Shown here piece after piece: positions 47,001 through 59,600 of a stretch of DNA of 64,000 nucleotides. The DNA lies in the NCBI RefSeq assembly GCF_000002075.1, contig NW_004797756.1:60544-124543 (forward strand), given 5' to 3'. How positions within the stretch are numbered: the stretch's first letter is position 1; every line of letters begins with the position of its first letter. The stretch comes from Aplysia californica (taxonomy: Eukaryota > Mollusca > Gastropoda > Aplysiida > Aplysiidae). The position numbers were made by a program, and so were the translations under genes. The notes below the pieces were generated by a model that did no database searches, was not told where the DNA came from, and saw only the letters and a program-made list of their open reading frames with translations.

Positions 47001-48610
47001 TTAAAAAAGTGTCCTCAAAATTTGGTGGCGCCCTCTTCACAAAAGCGCACTCTTTGCGAACAGAGTTACCCTACTTGAGTTTTAAAAAATCAAAGTGAAA
47101 CTAGCATGTTTTGGAATAAATTTCGGAAGAACGCTTTTTTAAAATGGTTACGCTGACAAAAAACCTCTTCCGGAGGAAAGGGTTATGGTTTTCTTCGTTT
47201 AATTTGACTTTAGAATGAAAGGCGAGAGGTCATTAAAATTTTAAAAAACCTAAAACTACGCACTGAACGTACCCGAACTGCTGATGAACAGCAGTCGATC
47301 TGCGCACGCAAGGAGGTGCTATTCCTATTCTTCTTCTGGAAAAAACGAAAGAGAGCTTCAAAACATACTGCAGCGCCATCTGAAGCAAAGAGCATACTTC
47401 CTGCGGACACTTTTTTGGCTGAGTGGCCCATCTTGTTATGTACTATCATTGACAATGATTGATTTTAATGTCAGCTGTGGTTTGCATTTTGCTGGAGGTG
47501 TTTGAGGGGAAGTTTGTTTGATTTTGTCTTCTGTTTGTCAAAAGTATTGAATGGTTCCTCATCAATGTTTTTTACCTTTTTTTTGTTACAGTTGTACAGT
47601 TCTTGGTCAAGGCTGAGGAGTTCTTCTTACCTCAAGTCAAGTCAGTATCTCTTTTTCATTCCTGATGGGTTTTTTAAAGTGAACCTACTCTGGTTCTGGT
47701 GTTGTCTTGAATTTAGACCCTTGGATATTATGTAAAATATGAAAGTCCTTTGTGCATAAGAAACTGCTTAGCAGTTTGTCAGCATGGCACTACAAATCTG
47801 CTCGACAGAATGATTATCTTCTTTTTCTATTTTTTTTTGTCTTTATTTTTGTGCTTAAAGCAATGTTAGGGAGTGAGGAGATTAAAGTGAGTGTTGAATG
47901 GGTTGATTCTTTTTGCTAAGCATGTGGACCAAAGAATCAGAATGATAGAAGTTGCATAGTAGTAGAAAATGATGGTGCTTGAAAATGTTTGCTGTGGAGG
48001 CCTGAAGAATGGATTTATTTTTAACATGCATGCTGTAAATGAGATTACATTACGCTGCAAGAAGGCATGATATGCTCCTTCTTTTTGGTATTATTACTAT
48101 CTTACTGCAGGTAGTTGTAGGACATCACTGGTAAGTCCTTCTTTTCTTTACCTCTCTTGTTTCTGTCTACCCGTATTACTCTCTTCCCAGACTAAATTAC
48201 AGTTATTGTATCGATTTGCTTTTTGCTACTCAAACAAACAAATAAATATTGTTTTATTCCTTTCCAGGATAAATACAGTTGTTATTGTGTTCACTTACCG
48301 TAAACTACCATTCATGACTATGTACGCGATTGTAGCTTGAATTTTCATTCATTGTCGATTCTTTTTCTTTTTTCTGTTACTTTCCTTATCTTTTGAACTG
48401 GTCCATTTGACTATGTTGTCAGTGCTGATGTGCCTCCAGTACGTCTGAATGAGGTCATGCACCACTGTCACGTGACCCTGCAGACGCTCAACTTGGTCCT
48501 ACAGAAGACAGTGACTGGGTCAGCGGAGCTTGTCAAACAACTGGTCGCAGCAGACTCAGGTCATCTTGTGCCCAGCATGTTCCAGTTAGACTTACGCATC
48601 TTGAACAACG
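44030..48610 (+). CDS. THADA: THADA exons 1-6
   Basis: Residues 1 to about 208. The first coding exon (23 codons, MESLLQTLYPPTG) follows a CTTTTCAG acceptor at 44018, so at least one untranslated exon lies upstream. Exon 3 ends VAALLENFKLG, like human ISSCMENFNLG. The 33-nt exon 4 and 49-nt exon 5 give EKCVSTVAFH and IVQFLVKAEEFFLPQV, like human NLLKNVLHFLQKSLIEIL. Exon 6 gives MHHCHVTLQTLNLVLQK. The N-terminus is shorter than human. The acceptor of exon 6, with its upstream 130 nt, is duplicated downstream at 49040-49183. Confidence 0.82.
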
Positions 48611-51600
48611 GTGAGCAAAGAACGTAGATAGCAGGTGCCTCTATCAATAAGATATGAATCATATTAGGGTTTTCTTTGGGACTAAAGCCCTGATTATGCT
48701 CAACAATTAATCATTCTAGATTCATTGTATTGGGATTAATAAGATATAAATAATTTAAGGGTTTTCTTCGGGACTGTAATATCACAATTATGTGCAACAA
48801 TAAATTGTATCAGATTCGTTGAATACTTATTTATAAGATATTAATGATTTGAGGGGGGTTTTTTGGACTGTAAAGCATTGGTTACTCTCAGCAATTAACC
48901 ATATCAGACTTGTCATATAGGACGATTGCCAGTTTTCTCAAACTATGTACTCTGTTAATATATTCCACCCTGTGATCCTATTCTTTTTTTGAATTTGGAA
49001 GATTCCTTCTCCTTACGCCAGAGAGTCTCTTGCTGTATAGTGTTCACTTACCGTAAACTACCATTCATGACTATGTACGCGAATGTAGCTTGAATTTTCA
49101 TTCATTGTCGATTCTTTTTCTTTTCTGTTACTTTCCTTATCTTTTTAACTGGTCCATTTGACTATGTTGTCAGTGCTGATGTGACTGTGCAGTGTTTAGA
49201 AGCTTTGACGTTTGATATACAACGCGCTGAGTGAACTTGATACATGACAATTGACAATCAATTGAAAAATAAAAGCATGTTTGCTAAAGTTTAAATATCG
49301 CATCGCATCCAGTTACTCACAGTCCACTTTTCTTATTTTAATGTGCTGATTTGGAAAATGAAATCAGTTTTCAGCTGCCATAATTATTTTTGTCACGATG
49401 CGGTGGAATCAGGCGCTCGTCAATTTTTTTTCTTATGGAAGCTGATTTATTTGCCTTGCTTTCAATTAAATAAATAATTGTCTATCTTGAATAGAACTCA
49501 AGACATTTGCAATTGAAGGAAGTGAGGTCACCTGGTTTTAGTGGTGAAATTAGCGAGAAAATGGCCGCCAAAGTTTGGTAACTCCTATAGCTAAAGAATC
49601 CTTGAAAACAGAAAAATGACATATTTTGTGCCTTTAATCAATGTTTTTCAGTAAAATTCTCTTGGAAATATGTTTTTATATGAACATGAAAGAGGTTGAT
49701 CCCCAAAATATAAATTTGATAAAAATTTCCAAACTTTCAAGAAAATGCCTGTTTCTCCTATTTCTGTATTTTGACGAGCACCTGATTTCACCACGCTACC
49801 TCACTTTTTTACAATTTTTTATTCAAAGTTTAATCCCACACGGCGGCAAATTTCAAAGGGATTCTGCATCCCAACTGACCTCTCTCCAATCTGACGTGTA
49901 TGCCCTAAAAATATCAGGCTGTGCTTGATTTCTCTATCCGATCTTCAGTCCATCATCCAGTTACACAATGTTTTTTTTTACAATATTGCGGTTACACATG
50001 AAAACTACTGTTCATCAGTATTTTGAGCTTCAACCATAGCTATTCTTTTCCCTCAGAATTGTTCCTGTTAGACTGTCGTTGCTGCAGTGCCATGAATGCT
50101 CTCATCATGATTAAGCTGGCTATTGGGAAGGAACAGGGGAGTGCACTGGTTTGTGGATCTCCAATGTTTGCTCTCACTTTTGTTTCCCTGTAACTGATCT
50201 CCCTTTTTTGTTTCTTTTAAATTACTGTTCATCCTTTTGAAACTCTATATATAGATGTTTTCATTTTTGTCCAGTTTCAAATAGTGTGATCTTTGCCTGA
50301 ACCTGATGTTAAGTTTCTGTGGCGAATTTCAAGGGGCGCAACTCAGCTCCTGTCCCTTAGCTTCTTGGTTACTTCTTTTGTTTATTATGTGATGAAAAAT
50401 GACACATCTGCCGTTACGACCCTTTGTTTGCTTCTTTTTTTTTTTCTTAAATTTTGGTATGTGTGCGTGTTAATGTATGTTTTATGTTGTTTGGGTGAAT
50501 TTCTATAACGAGGCATTAATTATCATAGTGATTTAATAGAATAAGATTGTTTAGATGCAAAAGGCCATACACTGATGGCATAAAGCTATTTTGCAGAACT
50601 AGTCGCAACACTGTGTAAGTGAAAGGAAAGAAAAAACTGTGAATAGGTCTGTTATTGTAAGAAAATTGGATTGGTAACTCCATCAGTCAAGTTATATCAA
50701 AGGGTTTGTGAAGAATGTCAAGCAATGTCAGTACACAGATTTTCAAATAGGTGATTATTCTTCATCCTTTATGTAAGAGCTCGGTAGAGTGAAGGCCCAC
50801 AATGATGTGCTATTTTGTAGTCATTGTCATGTTTATTATGAATTCTTTGTTACATAACCACTGAAAAACAAAACTCCACTGGGAGATGAGGGAAGTTATA
50901 ATATGTTCTTTCATGTTGTTTTTTTCTTTTTCTATTTTCTTTTCTGCCCTTAGATCCCATCACTTATCATTCCGACCTCCGAGACCCCAAAGGAGTCAGC
51001 TCTGACACGCCCCTCATGGCTCAACGAAGGCTTGAGTCAAAATCTCAACCTGGATCAGCAGTCTGTACTTGCTTTTCTGGCCCTAGCGTTTGGATATATT
51101 GCCACAATGGAAGTGGAAGAGGCTCTGAAATGTACCGAGACAGGGAAATGTTTCTTTGTGGACATGTTTCTGACCAGACTGCTTCAGCACGGCCTCAGGT
51201 AGAGTAGGGCCCGGACACTCTAATAAAACGTATGCTGGTGGTTTATGTGGCTTTACTTTTGTCAGAGAAAAGTGAAGTGAGGAAGGGTTTTCATGGCATT
51301 TCTTTTCATTTTAGGGGAGGGGGGGGNNNNNNNNNNNNNNNNNNNNNNNNNNNNNNNNNNNNNNNNNNNNNNNNNNNNNNNNNNNNNNNNNNNNNNNNNN
51401 NNNNNNNNNNNNNNNNNNNNNNNNNNTATACCAAGTGTTCCACATGTGTCTGTTTGCTGCATGTGTAACATGCTTTTCTCGTTTCAAACTGAAGATAAAT
51501 AATCATTTATTGCGACCAAACGGTGCATTTAATTTTGGGGGGATTAGTATGTGCGTGTTCATTAACAAATCCTGTTTTAATTGTGTAAATTTCAGTACTA

Positions 51601-54600
51601 CCGCAGTTGTGGTTGTTCAGTTACATCGGATTATTATGTTGGGCCTGCGAATTTACTAATGTTATTGCCGTATAAAGCGAAGACCTTAAAATGGAGCACA
51701 CCCCTGAAAGTCATGTATCCGCTTTAAATAGTCTGTGTAGAGTGTGTGGAAGACTGAAAATTACAGGGAAACAGAGAAAATCCTTTAAAAAGCCGTATTT
51801 GTGTTCGGAAATAGCCAGTGATCTCTTCCTTGTGTTTGAGTGGAATATCAAAGATAACACTAGTGACAAACACTCCAAATTTATGTGTTTGAAATGCTAT
51901 AAAACAATCTTTGACGCTAGACGTCGAAATAGTGCAGTGTCCCTACAAACAATAAGAAATACTTTTGACAGCAGTCAACACATCTGGTGAAAACTGTGGT
52001 GCAAAATTGTGCAGTCTGTGAACAGAGAAAAAACTGCTCTCTCTTGGCTGTGCCTCAGTAAAGCAACGTGACCCCCAGTCTCACTACAGCAGTCAAGAAA
52101 CACACACAAACCAAGCTAGTCCTAGCACCAACATTTCTGTGAGACAGACACAACCACACAAAGGACATGTACCCGTGCTCTCAGCACACTCAACGCAAAA
52201 AACAACCCACACACAGTACAAGTCACACTAGCCACACCAACCCTCTGTCTGTTGTCCCAGTCAGTGACAAATACGTAGATTTACAACATGCAGACACAAT
52301 GATTCAGGACATGTGTGTATATATAATAATAAAACCTATAGCCTAATCAATAATTCGTGTGGAGTTAAGTGAGGGAAATGTGTGGATATTTACGGCAAAG
52401 TGATGCATAGATCAACCATTTTGAGGTTACAGAAACAGCGGTAGCAGTGAAATTTGATAAGTAGATACCCTTATGTGTTACGTTTATGTCCCTCAAAGAT
52501 GAACTAATCCTGATGCTCATTTTTCTAATTATCGGCGTTCATTACGTCATAACTAGAAATGCTAACGGGAACCAGACAGGACCATCTTGCACTGTCTGTT
52601 ACTACTGAACCAACCAATACTGATTCACTTTGTTTTTTTAAATATCATGAAAAAGACTTGAAACTTCTGATTCCCTCATGCAGTGATGTCTTTCAGTCAA
52701 TATTATTGCGTTAATTAGCACTCAATTCTGGATGAAAAATACGATATTCTAAACCTCCCGCGCAGTCACGCTGACCGAAGAATGCCCAAGCGATGACCCC
52801 GCTCACTGTCAAAGGTCAGCGCAGCACTAGCTACCTGAGTTCTCAACTAAAGTATTCTGTTTCTGTGTGCCGTGGGTATAATTTTCTTCTTTTTTTTTGG
52901 GCGGGGAAGGTTATTAGAGAAAACTAGAGAAATAAAATACTTTCTATTACTTCTAGTTTTTACATCTTTGCAGAACCTGTCCTCCCATACTCAGGTCTGT
53001 CATCAGAATGTCCATGAGCCATATTTATAACAAAAGAGTAATAAAAAAAAATCAAGGTTAACTGTGTAATGTGTTGCCTCTGAAAATCACCATTCATCTA
53101 AGTCAGTGTGGACTATTTGTTCTCACTTTTTTGTTTACAAAATTTTACACCAAACCATTTTGTGGCAACAAGGGTTGCATTTTTCTATTATAAGTATTCG
53201 GGTTAAATTTTTTAGCAATGGAGAAATTTAATTCCATATGGGTTAGGTTTTTCTTGTGTCAATCTCTTTAAATATTTTCTCAGTTACACACATAGTTTGC
53301 ATACGCCTCTGGTAATATATTTTTTTCGCAATAGCAGATTTGGGTTATTAAAATTGATCGTAGTCTGGCTACTTTTCAGGTGCACAGATACCATCAGTAA
53401 GGCTCTCTATGGCAAAACTGTCAACTTGTTCACAACCAAACTTTTGTGAGTATGATTAGTATTCTTTCAAACTTCACTTTTATTTATTGCCTTTCTTGTT
53501 TGCCCATCAATATTGGACTCTGCATTTGTTAGCTCATGTTGAGACCTATTGTGAAGTTCTATTCAAAGTTGTTGTTTTTTTCATCAGTAACACCTTGATG
53601 TATTTGTCTTTGTGTCTCCTTTTTCTTGGCTACGTGGATGGATAGTGGTTATTCTGTTATAGGTAATCTGGTGTGATTTGTTCCTTCTTTCCTATCAAAC
53701 ATCCATTGTCCTTTTTGTGTTTGTTACTCTCTTGTAATGCCCCTAATCTGTGGCACTTATTTTATTTTATTGTGTTTCAAGTGCCGTGAAACTCTTACTA
53801 AACCGTAACTCTCTTGTTTACGCTTTCTTCTTCTATTTCATCTATTCATTGGAAAATCTGCCTGTTACCATGCTGTTTCACATTGTATGACAATCCGTTT
53901 TTGGCTATTCAACTCAGGAGTGCTGCCCAAGGGATATCGGTGACAAGCAGTGTGAATGCTGTGACCATTGACCTGAGAGGGGAGTCTCCAACTCTGCAGT
54001 GTCTCCTGGACTATGTGTGGACACACTGGGAGGACCAGCTGGATGTGAGTCCTACACGAATTAAAAAATTATTAATGATTGGTCCAAAGGCCTTTTTTGT
54101 TATCTGTTTCTTAAAAAATGTATTTTTAAAAATTCAAAACAATGATACTTGCGGGGGGGGGTTTGTAATCAATTTAGTGCATATTTGCACTCGATATAAG
54201 CTATTTTTGTTTGCAATTCATTTATTGCATGTTTACACTCGATGTAAGCTATTAAGTCTTCTCTTCTTTCGGCTATATTTTCCTGTTAAAGTAAAGTTGT
54301 TCCCGCATCCAATCTGAACATTGGTGATTGCCTTGTCAGTGAGACAACTTCCTGGGCCTTCAGCTTATTGTGGTAGGGTGGCCAGTTCCTTTCCACGCCG
54401 CCTTTACTTCCCCAACTCGAAGTCAGGTACCCATTACAGCTGGGTGGGCAATATTTTCCTGTTATAGAACCTTTATTTCTAGCTGATACACATATCTGTC
54501 GGGACTGTTATTTGTAAATTCAGGAGAATGTATACCGAAAGCTTCCTGTTCACCCAAACAAATTTTTTGAAAAAACATGGAAGAAAGTTAAGGGGTTGCT

Positions 54601-56559
54601 CTTATTTCATATGTGTTTTAGGTTTTTCTATTTGCATGGAATTATTTGTGTTTTGAGACCTAGATCTAGTCCAGTTACAGCAGTTTCTTTCGCTTTTCTC
54701 TGTTGGCTGGGCCAGAATGTTATCACATTTTAAATTGTTTTTCCCAGGTGATACGACAAAGTGCAAAAATTGTGTTTGAAAATGTCCTGAAAATTCACAC
54801 CACTGTCGCTCCTGGTAAGAAAAGTTGACAGTCTGTTGTTCTGAACTGTTTTCCCTGCATATTGTTATCATTAAAGAGTTTAGTATATTTGAAATTTGAA
54901 ATATTTGTGACATCTGTTCAAAATTGTTTTGAGAATTTGCGTTAATGAGGGCATTGTAGAATTCAAAACTTTCATTCCTTCTTGATATTTTAATTCTCAT
55001 GTGCTTTGAGCTTTTGGAGGTTTGCCTCTGTGTACATAAGGGTGTCTACATAAGTGGTGATTCCTACTGATAGTGTTTGTTTATATCAATGATTGTTATC
55101 TTATTTCAGTCTTTTGGTCCAGGTTATCTTTATTTACTTTATCTGAGCTGTTGTGACTTACTTTAAGTTTGTCTTATTTTACCTGTCGTGGCTGCCTTCA
55201 TATACTGTCTTTTATCGATCTTATCTTATTCTTTGAATTTAACTAAAATAATTTTTTTCACTCTTCGCATTTGATGGCATTTGGCATACTTTGTCTTCAA
55301 CTACTTGATATATAGTTCTGTATGATCTAACCAACCGAACTTTATCTTGGGGTTTTTTGGGGGTAAAATCTCAAAAGCAATTTTTAATCTAGTTTTGTCT
55401 TATTTTATCTTATGCTTTCTACAGAGATGCATAACAAAGAGGACTCGTTTCTCCAATCACTGTTGCAACACTTGTTCACGGTCAGCTGGACGTCGCGGGG
55501 CAAGTTTGGTGCTTTAACCAGCTGTGGACGTCTTGTTGGGGCACAGACAGTACTCACTCTGAGGCCCGAGTTACCCACAGAAGTTGTGCAACAGTTACAA
55601 GAACAGGCCTCATCTTGCTATGTATGTGCTGGGCATTAAAAGAATTAGTTTTATTTTTTTGTTATATCCTTTGGAATCGTATCTGTTGTTTAATGGTTAG
55701 GCCTTTTACTTTACTTTCAACTATTGCCATAAGGGGGTTGGGATCTCCGTCTTTTGGCTTGAATGTGTCCCACACAGATTGGGTTGGCCCTGACAATCTG
55801 AATGAAAGCTTCGCCTTTTAAATGTTCAAACTTGTTTTGACAAGGACATGAAACATTTACAATCAAACAAATCATCCCCATTGGAGGCTTTTGATTACGA
55901 TTGCATGATTTATGCAGTCAATGATTACATTATTGCGTTATAAAATACCTTTGTCATTGCTGAAGAAAAAAAAATCATTAAAATTTGCTTAAATTTCTTT
56001 TCTAAACTCCCTGAACTTTTTTTGTCTATATATATTTTAGAACTTAATCTGTCTCTCCTCTCTTAAAATATTCCATCTGAGGTTGATGCTAGTTCAGAAG
56101 TTTGACATTTTTGGACAATAAATTTTTTTTACATATCAACAGTTTTTGTAACTTTTTGGGGGGATGTTTTCTCACCATTAGTCTCTCTCTGCTAGCCTCT
56201 TGATGTACAGCTTCCTTCCTCTAAAAATGATTTCACATATTTAAATGATGACTTTTTAAATGGAAATTTTTTTAACATAGAGATATAGAAGTGTATATGA
56301 ATTAGTAAAAACAAATTTATTTGATGAAACATTTTATTTTGGTCATTATGGCATGGTTGTAGTTTGTACAGACATCCATTTAAAGAGTTGGAGTTCCATT
56401 CTTCTTAAGCAGGCTATAATTTTTTTTAAAGTCTTCCACCGTAACATATGGCCAGACCCTCTATCTGAGAGTGAGTTAAAGGTGGCTTACAATACAGTCT
56501 GTGTCTATAAATAGTACATTAATCTTGCTCAACCAACCAACTTGTCAAGACTGATGTAT

Positions 56560-56638
<79 letters not shown>

Positions 56639-59600
56639 GTGTTTCTTTGTCATACCCCTGTCCCCACAACAACCCTGCAGGCAAGTGAGCTGTACTCTGC
56701 ACTGTTCACGCAACATTTGCAAGATCTTTCAACGTCCAGTTCTAATGAAAGAGGAGACGGACAGACAGACCAAACTGTGAAGGAGGCTGCTCAGAACTTG
56801 GGAAAGTCAAAGAATGTTCCAGATAAGTCGGCTGTAAATGCCCTCAGTAAGCTAGGAGACGACAAGAAATCTTTGTTTCATCAAACATGGATGTTGCCCG
56901 TTGTACGAGCTTTGACTTCTAGCAACAAGAAACTCAAGCAGAATATTATAGAGGTGAGTGTTATGTTTTCATGCTGAATTTGGGATTAATGTTTGTGAAG
57001 GATAGAATCTCTGAATAGTTTTATATAATAATTCTTTTGGATGAAGGCTGATATGTCACAGTTGGATCTCCTTTATCCTGTACTAAAGGAGGAACCTGGT
57101 ATTTCCCGAAATGTATTAAAGTACCAACCTTGCATTTCAAAATCATCTCATTTTTCATCTTTTTTCTTCCTGTCCATATTTTATTCTGTTCTCTCTTTTT
57201 CTTTTTCTACATTTCAGATGCAGTGTAATTTCTGAGCTTCTATTTCTCCTTCTTTCTTCTCTACGTCCGTATTAGAAGACAGTGTCAGTCCATTTTCATG
57301 AGACCAATTTAATTCTGTATGTGAAATCTTCTTTATCTGAAACCTTCTGCACTGCTCTTTCAAATAGATATGCAGTTTATATATTGATTCTAATAACTTT
57401 TTAACGAGATCGACTTTGCCTCTGAAATTGCATTTTTATGTCCCCTGTTTTCTTAGATATCTAAAGCTTTTTTTTCCAAATGACTGTTTTATTGTGAGGA
57501 TAATCATTCATCTCCTCAGTATTTGCTTCCAAGACTTTTGAAAGTTGGAGACCAGGTTTTGAGCTACATGGTGCAAAAATTGTCGTCAAATAATATAGGT
57601 AAATTTGATAAGCATTTGTATGTTGCTGGTGAGCTGTTTGAGCTGCCATTTCTTTTTTCTTTCTTTTTCTTGTACAAGGTCTGTTGTTATTAATCTACAG
57701 CTGTTGTCTAATGCCATTTTATTCTGTTCTGAACACAAGATCAGATTCCAGTACTTGTGATTGAATTATTTTTCTTGATTTTTTTAATGCCATTCTTCAA
57801 ATGAATATATTTAGATTGTCTTGTTGTTTATGGTATAATGTTAATATTATTAAGTGTAAGCTTTTTGTGTGTGACATAAAATTGACGGCTGTTTGCATTA
57901 GTGGGGAGGGGAGGGGAGGGAAAGAATTCCTTGTCTTTGGTTTGTTTTTCTTTGGGGATTAGAGGGAGGGGGGGAGGGGATTGTATCTTACATGCCGCTG
58001 ATGATCAAATGCATAACTTTTAAAACTAGGTGGCAGTCTTGAATCAGAATTCTTTTCCTTACTTTTTCCAGTTTTGGAGCTAGAGTATTTAAATTGCATT
58101 TCTCTAGTTCAAACTGTGATTGCAAATATTAAGTCTGAGTTGTAACTACCAACAGTTGACGACAGCGTGCAGACACACCCCCACCACGGTGCCATCATCA
58201 TGTGTCTACGGAGGGCCCGAGTCATGGGCTTGTTAAAGTCTGCTTCACAGAGTGGTCAAAGTGAGAGCTCAGGCTTCTTGTGGTATGGTCAGCTTGACCC
58301 AATTGTGCTCCGGTCAGCTTTGTGCAGTTTGGATGAACAGGTAAATGAATTTCTAAAGGCAAAGGAATTGTTGTGATATTGTTTTGTGCAGTAATCTGTT
58401 TTAATTTTAGACGCACTTTTATATACCGTGTGTGTTACTAAATATAAATAGGTGTATTTCTATTGCAGAGGAAATGTGAGATTTTTTTTTGTGGATGATT
58501 CAATTTTTATATTAGACTTGTATGTGTTGTGTTTGCATGTGTGTGTGTTTGTGTTTGTGTGTGAACAAAGAGACCTTTGGAAGAGGAAATGTGAGATTTT
58601 TGTGTGGATGACTCTTGGGTTTGGCGGTGATAATCTTTTTGCATTTTTCAGATTCGATTAGATGCTTTTGCGCTAGTGATTGAAAATCACAAGACTACTG
58701 AGGCCATAACTTCTTTTGAGTTTGAAATGATCAAGTTCTTCCTTCCAACCAACTTGAACAACCAGTCCCCTGCTTTCAGACAGGCAGTGGTTGCTCTCAT
58801 GAAAAAGGTAGGAAATAGTCGGGAGAATGATAGTTATTAATAGTATGTATGCTTTTCTCGCCCTTGTGCTCTTCATGTGAATGCTTTATTTTAGAAAGTT
58901 ATGTGTTAATATGCTGTTTTCTTTTGTGTTACAAGCATGGTAGCATTAACCCTCGCTCTCCCCCGCTCTGTCTCACTCCCACTCTATCTCACTCTTGCTC
59001 TCTCTGCCCCCACCCCCTGCTTTCTCACTCTCTCTCTCTCAATAATGTAAATGGTCTATTTGTTTGTTCCTGACAATTCCATTTTTTGTGGGTGGTTGTC
59101 AGGAGCTCTGGTGTGGTTTGCTCCTTCTTTCCTATCAAACATCTATCGTCCTTATCTCCCCTCCTTCTTTTTTATGTTTGTTACTCTCTTGTAACACCTC
59201 TAATCTTCTGGCGCTCATATGACCTTATGCAGTTGCGAGTGCCGTAAAACCTCTACTAAAACAAACATTTTTTATTGTATGATTCCTTAGAGTCAAAGGC
59301 GTTAAAACTTTTCCTCTCAAGTTGTGAGATTTCTTTGACTTTTTAATTCAGTACACGTTTTTATTTCAGTTTTTCTTTAGAGTGAAGGAGTCATGTGGAG
59401 CTCTGAACAGATTGGTAAAGAAATCTGACAAGCTGTCACCTGCTCATGCTTCCAGACAAAACTATCAGGTGAATTTTTAATCATTTTGAACAGGTTTCTT
59501 TTACTTCCCCTGGAGACAAATACTGAGGACGGCTACTATGTGGTGCTACTTTAAAAAAAATAATCCCTGATACTCTGGTATACTTTTTGTTCCAAGCATA

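Noticed and set aside
49173-49240. Extra THADA exon after the duplicated acceptor
   Set aside because: The frame stops after about 20 codons and exon 6 joins exon 7 in phase without it.
52294-52300. CACAATG as a Transib/RSS-like terminus for the RAG1-like fragment
   Set aside because: A 7-base match is expected by chance in this window, and no inverted partner or nonamer was seen.
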